Source: Pseudomonadota bacterium (lineage in GTDB: Bacteria; Pseudomonadota; Alphaproteobacteria; Rickettsiales; SXRF01). From it: a DNA stretch of 13,970 nt. Numbering within the stretch: the stretch's first letter is position 1; each line of letters begins with the position of its first letter. Under the pieces are notes generated by a model. That model saw nothing but the letters and a program-made list of their open reading frames with translations, did no database searches and was not told the origin of the DNA. Of this stretch, positions 13,381-13,970 are shown piece by piece. The stretch lies in assembly GCA_028873275.1 (NCBI GenBank), contig JAGWLJ010000010.1, positions 1-13,970 on the forward strand, given 5' to 3'. The translations under genes were made by a program, and so were the position numbers.

Positions 13381-13970
13381 GATATGCTCATGGGTTTTGC
13401 CTTATCGAACAGGCGGAAAAAATTCTCCGTCGTTATCCTTGCGCAATCATTCTCAGGTATTTTCTTAATACCAGCAAGTATTCTATTGGTATACATGACA
13501 AAAGATGGCTCATTGCGCTTGCCGCGATACGGCACCGGAGCTAGGTATGGCGCATCGGTTTCGACCAGGAGCCGGTCTATCGGCACACCGGCGATGGCAT
13601 CGCGGATAGCCTGGGCATTCTTGAAGGAAATGATGCCGGACATCGAGATATGTAACCCCAATTCTATCATTTTTTCAGCCAGATATTGCGATGATGTAAA
13701 GCAATGGATTAAGCCTTTGAACTTTCCCTTTGCCATTTCTTCCGTCAGTATCTGAACCGTATCCTCGTCGGCGTCCCGGGTATGGACGATCAGCGGCAAG
13801 CCGGTCACCCGCGCCGCCTGGATATGCTCCAGGAAACTTTCCTTCTGCAATTCCCGGCTACTCGTCTCATAATGGTAATCGAGCCCCGTCTCACCAATGC
13901 CTATTACTTTTTCAGATGAAGCCTTGGCTATAAGTTCCTCTGAATTTGCTATTTTATGTTTTCCTGAATC
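13371..13970 (-). CDS. tatD: TatD-family metal-dependent hydrolase (5' partial)
   Basis: TatD enzymes are amidohydrolase-like TIM-barrel metal-dependent deoxyribonucleases. The frame is open to the right edge, so the start is outside the window; the visible 199 residues are the C-terminal three-quarters of a protein usually near 260. Numbering from the edge, metal-binding landmarks are Glu27 in GIGETGLDY, His63 in PLIVHTRD, His89 in GLIHCF and Asp139 in LLVETDAPYLAP, followed by the family segment PYRGKRNEP. The N-terminal HxHxD must lie beyond the window. The TTG at 13848-13850 is only an internal codon. It overlaps the next gene by 10 bases. TatD was named for neighbouring tat genes in E. 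coli but is not needed for Tat export. Confidence 0.92.
   Translation of the reverse strand, partial: DSGKHKIANSEELIAKASSEKVIGIGETGLDYHYETSSRELQKESFLEHIQAARVTGLPLIVHTRDADEDTVQILTEEMAKGKFKGLIHCFTSSQYLAEKMIELGLHISMSGIISFKNAQAIRDAIAGVPIDRLLVETDAPYLAPVPYRGKRNEPSFVMYTNRILAGIKKIPENDCARITTENFFRLFDKAKPMSISCG

Noticed and set aside
1..13970. Defence, phage, CRISPR or mobile-element system
   Set aside because: I looked for direct repeat arrays, transposase, integrase, toxin-antitoxin and restriction-type genes on both strands and saw none. AddAB is a housekeeping recombination enzyme, although it degrades foreign ends.

Overview
The window looks like chromosomal DNA of an alphaproteobacterium, cultured or metagenomic. 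The helicase-nuclease pair is of the alphaproteobacterial AddAB type, followed by trxA as is common in that class. A DUF1465/RcdA-like gene, whose family is tied to CtrA turnover, lies between addB and addA. A poly-hydroxybutyrate phaA/phaB pair is also present. The DNA is GC-rich by eye with short, AT-rich intergenic gaps, and coding density is very high. I see no RNA gene, insertion sequence, CRISPR array or phage gene, and no gene-free stretch longer than about 110 bases.

Layout, left to right. The plus strand carries addB (5' end cut off by the window), addA, trxA and a short glutamine-synthetase-like gene (to 7395). An rcdA-like gene sits on the minus strand between addB and addA (2393-2821). 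It overlaps the addB stop tail-to-tail and diverges from addA across an 86-base gap. That gap holds a perfect minus-strand TATAAT and a near-consensus CtrA box placed where the -35 element would be. From 7396 to the right edge everything is on the minus strand. In transcription order the genes are tatD (5' end cut off), a PhnP-like metallo-beta-lactamase-fold hydrolase, an unrecognised single-pass membrane protein, an aroA-cmk fusion, phaA, an unrecognised 133-residue gene, and phaB. Most junctions overlap or abut, so this run reads as one or a few operons. The plus and minus blocks converge at 7395/7396 with directly abutting stop codons and a perfect 12-bp hairpin over the end of the synthetase-like gene.

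How they work together. AddA and AddB form the recombination helicase-nuclease, and TrxA is the general disulfide reductase. PhaA condenses two acetyl-CoA and PhaB reduces the product to (R)-3-hydroxybutyryl-CoA for storage polymer; no phaC synthase is in the window. The AroA-Cmk protein joins a shikimate-pathway step to CMP/dCMP phosphorylation. TatD and the MBL hydrolase are housekeeping phosphoesterase or nuclease-type enzymes.

Most of the window is ordinary core genome. The points worth a second look are: (1) the rcdA promoter with its CtrA-like box and its antisense position inside addBA; (2) the doubly truncated glutamine-synthetase-like gene; (3) the unknown gene coupled on both sides between phaA and phaB; (4) the aroA-cmk fusion, not followed by rpsA; and (5) candidate operators, including a PhaR-like site, upstream of phaA. 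I found no convincing new defence or mobile system.
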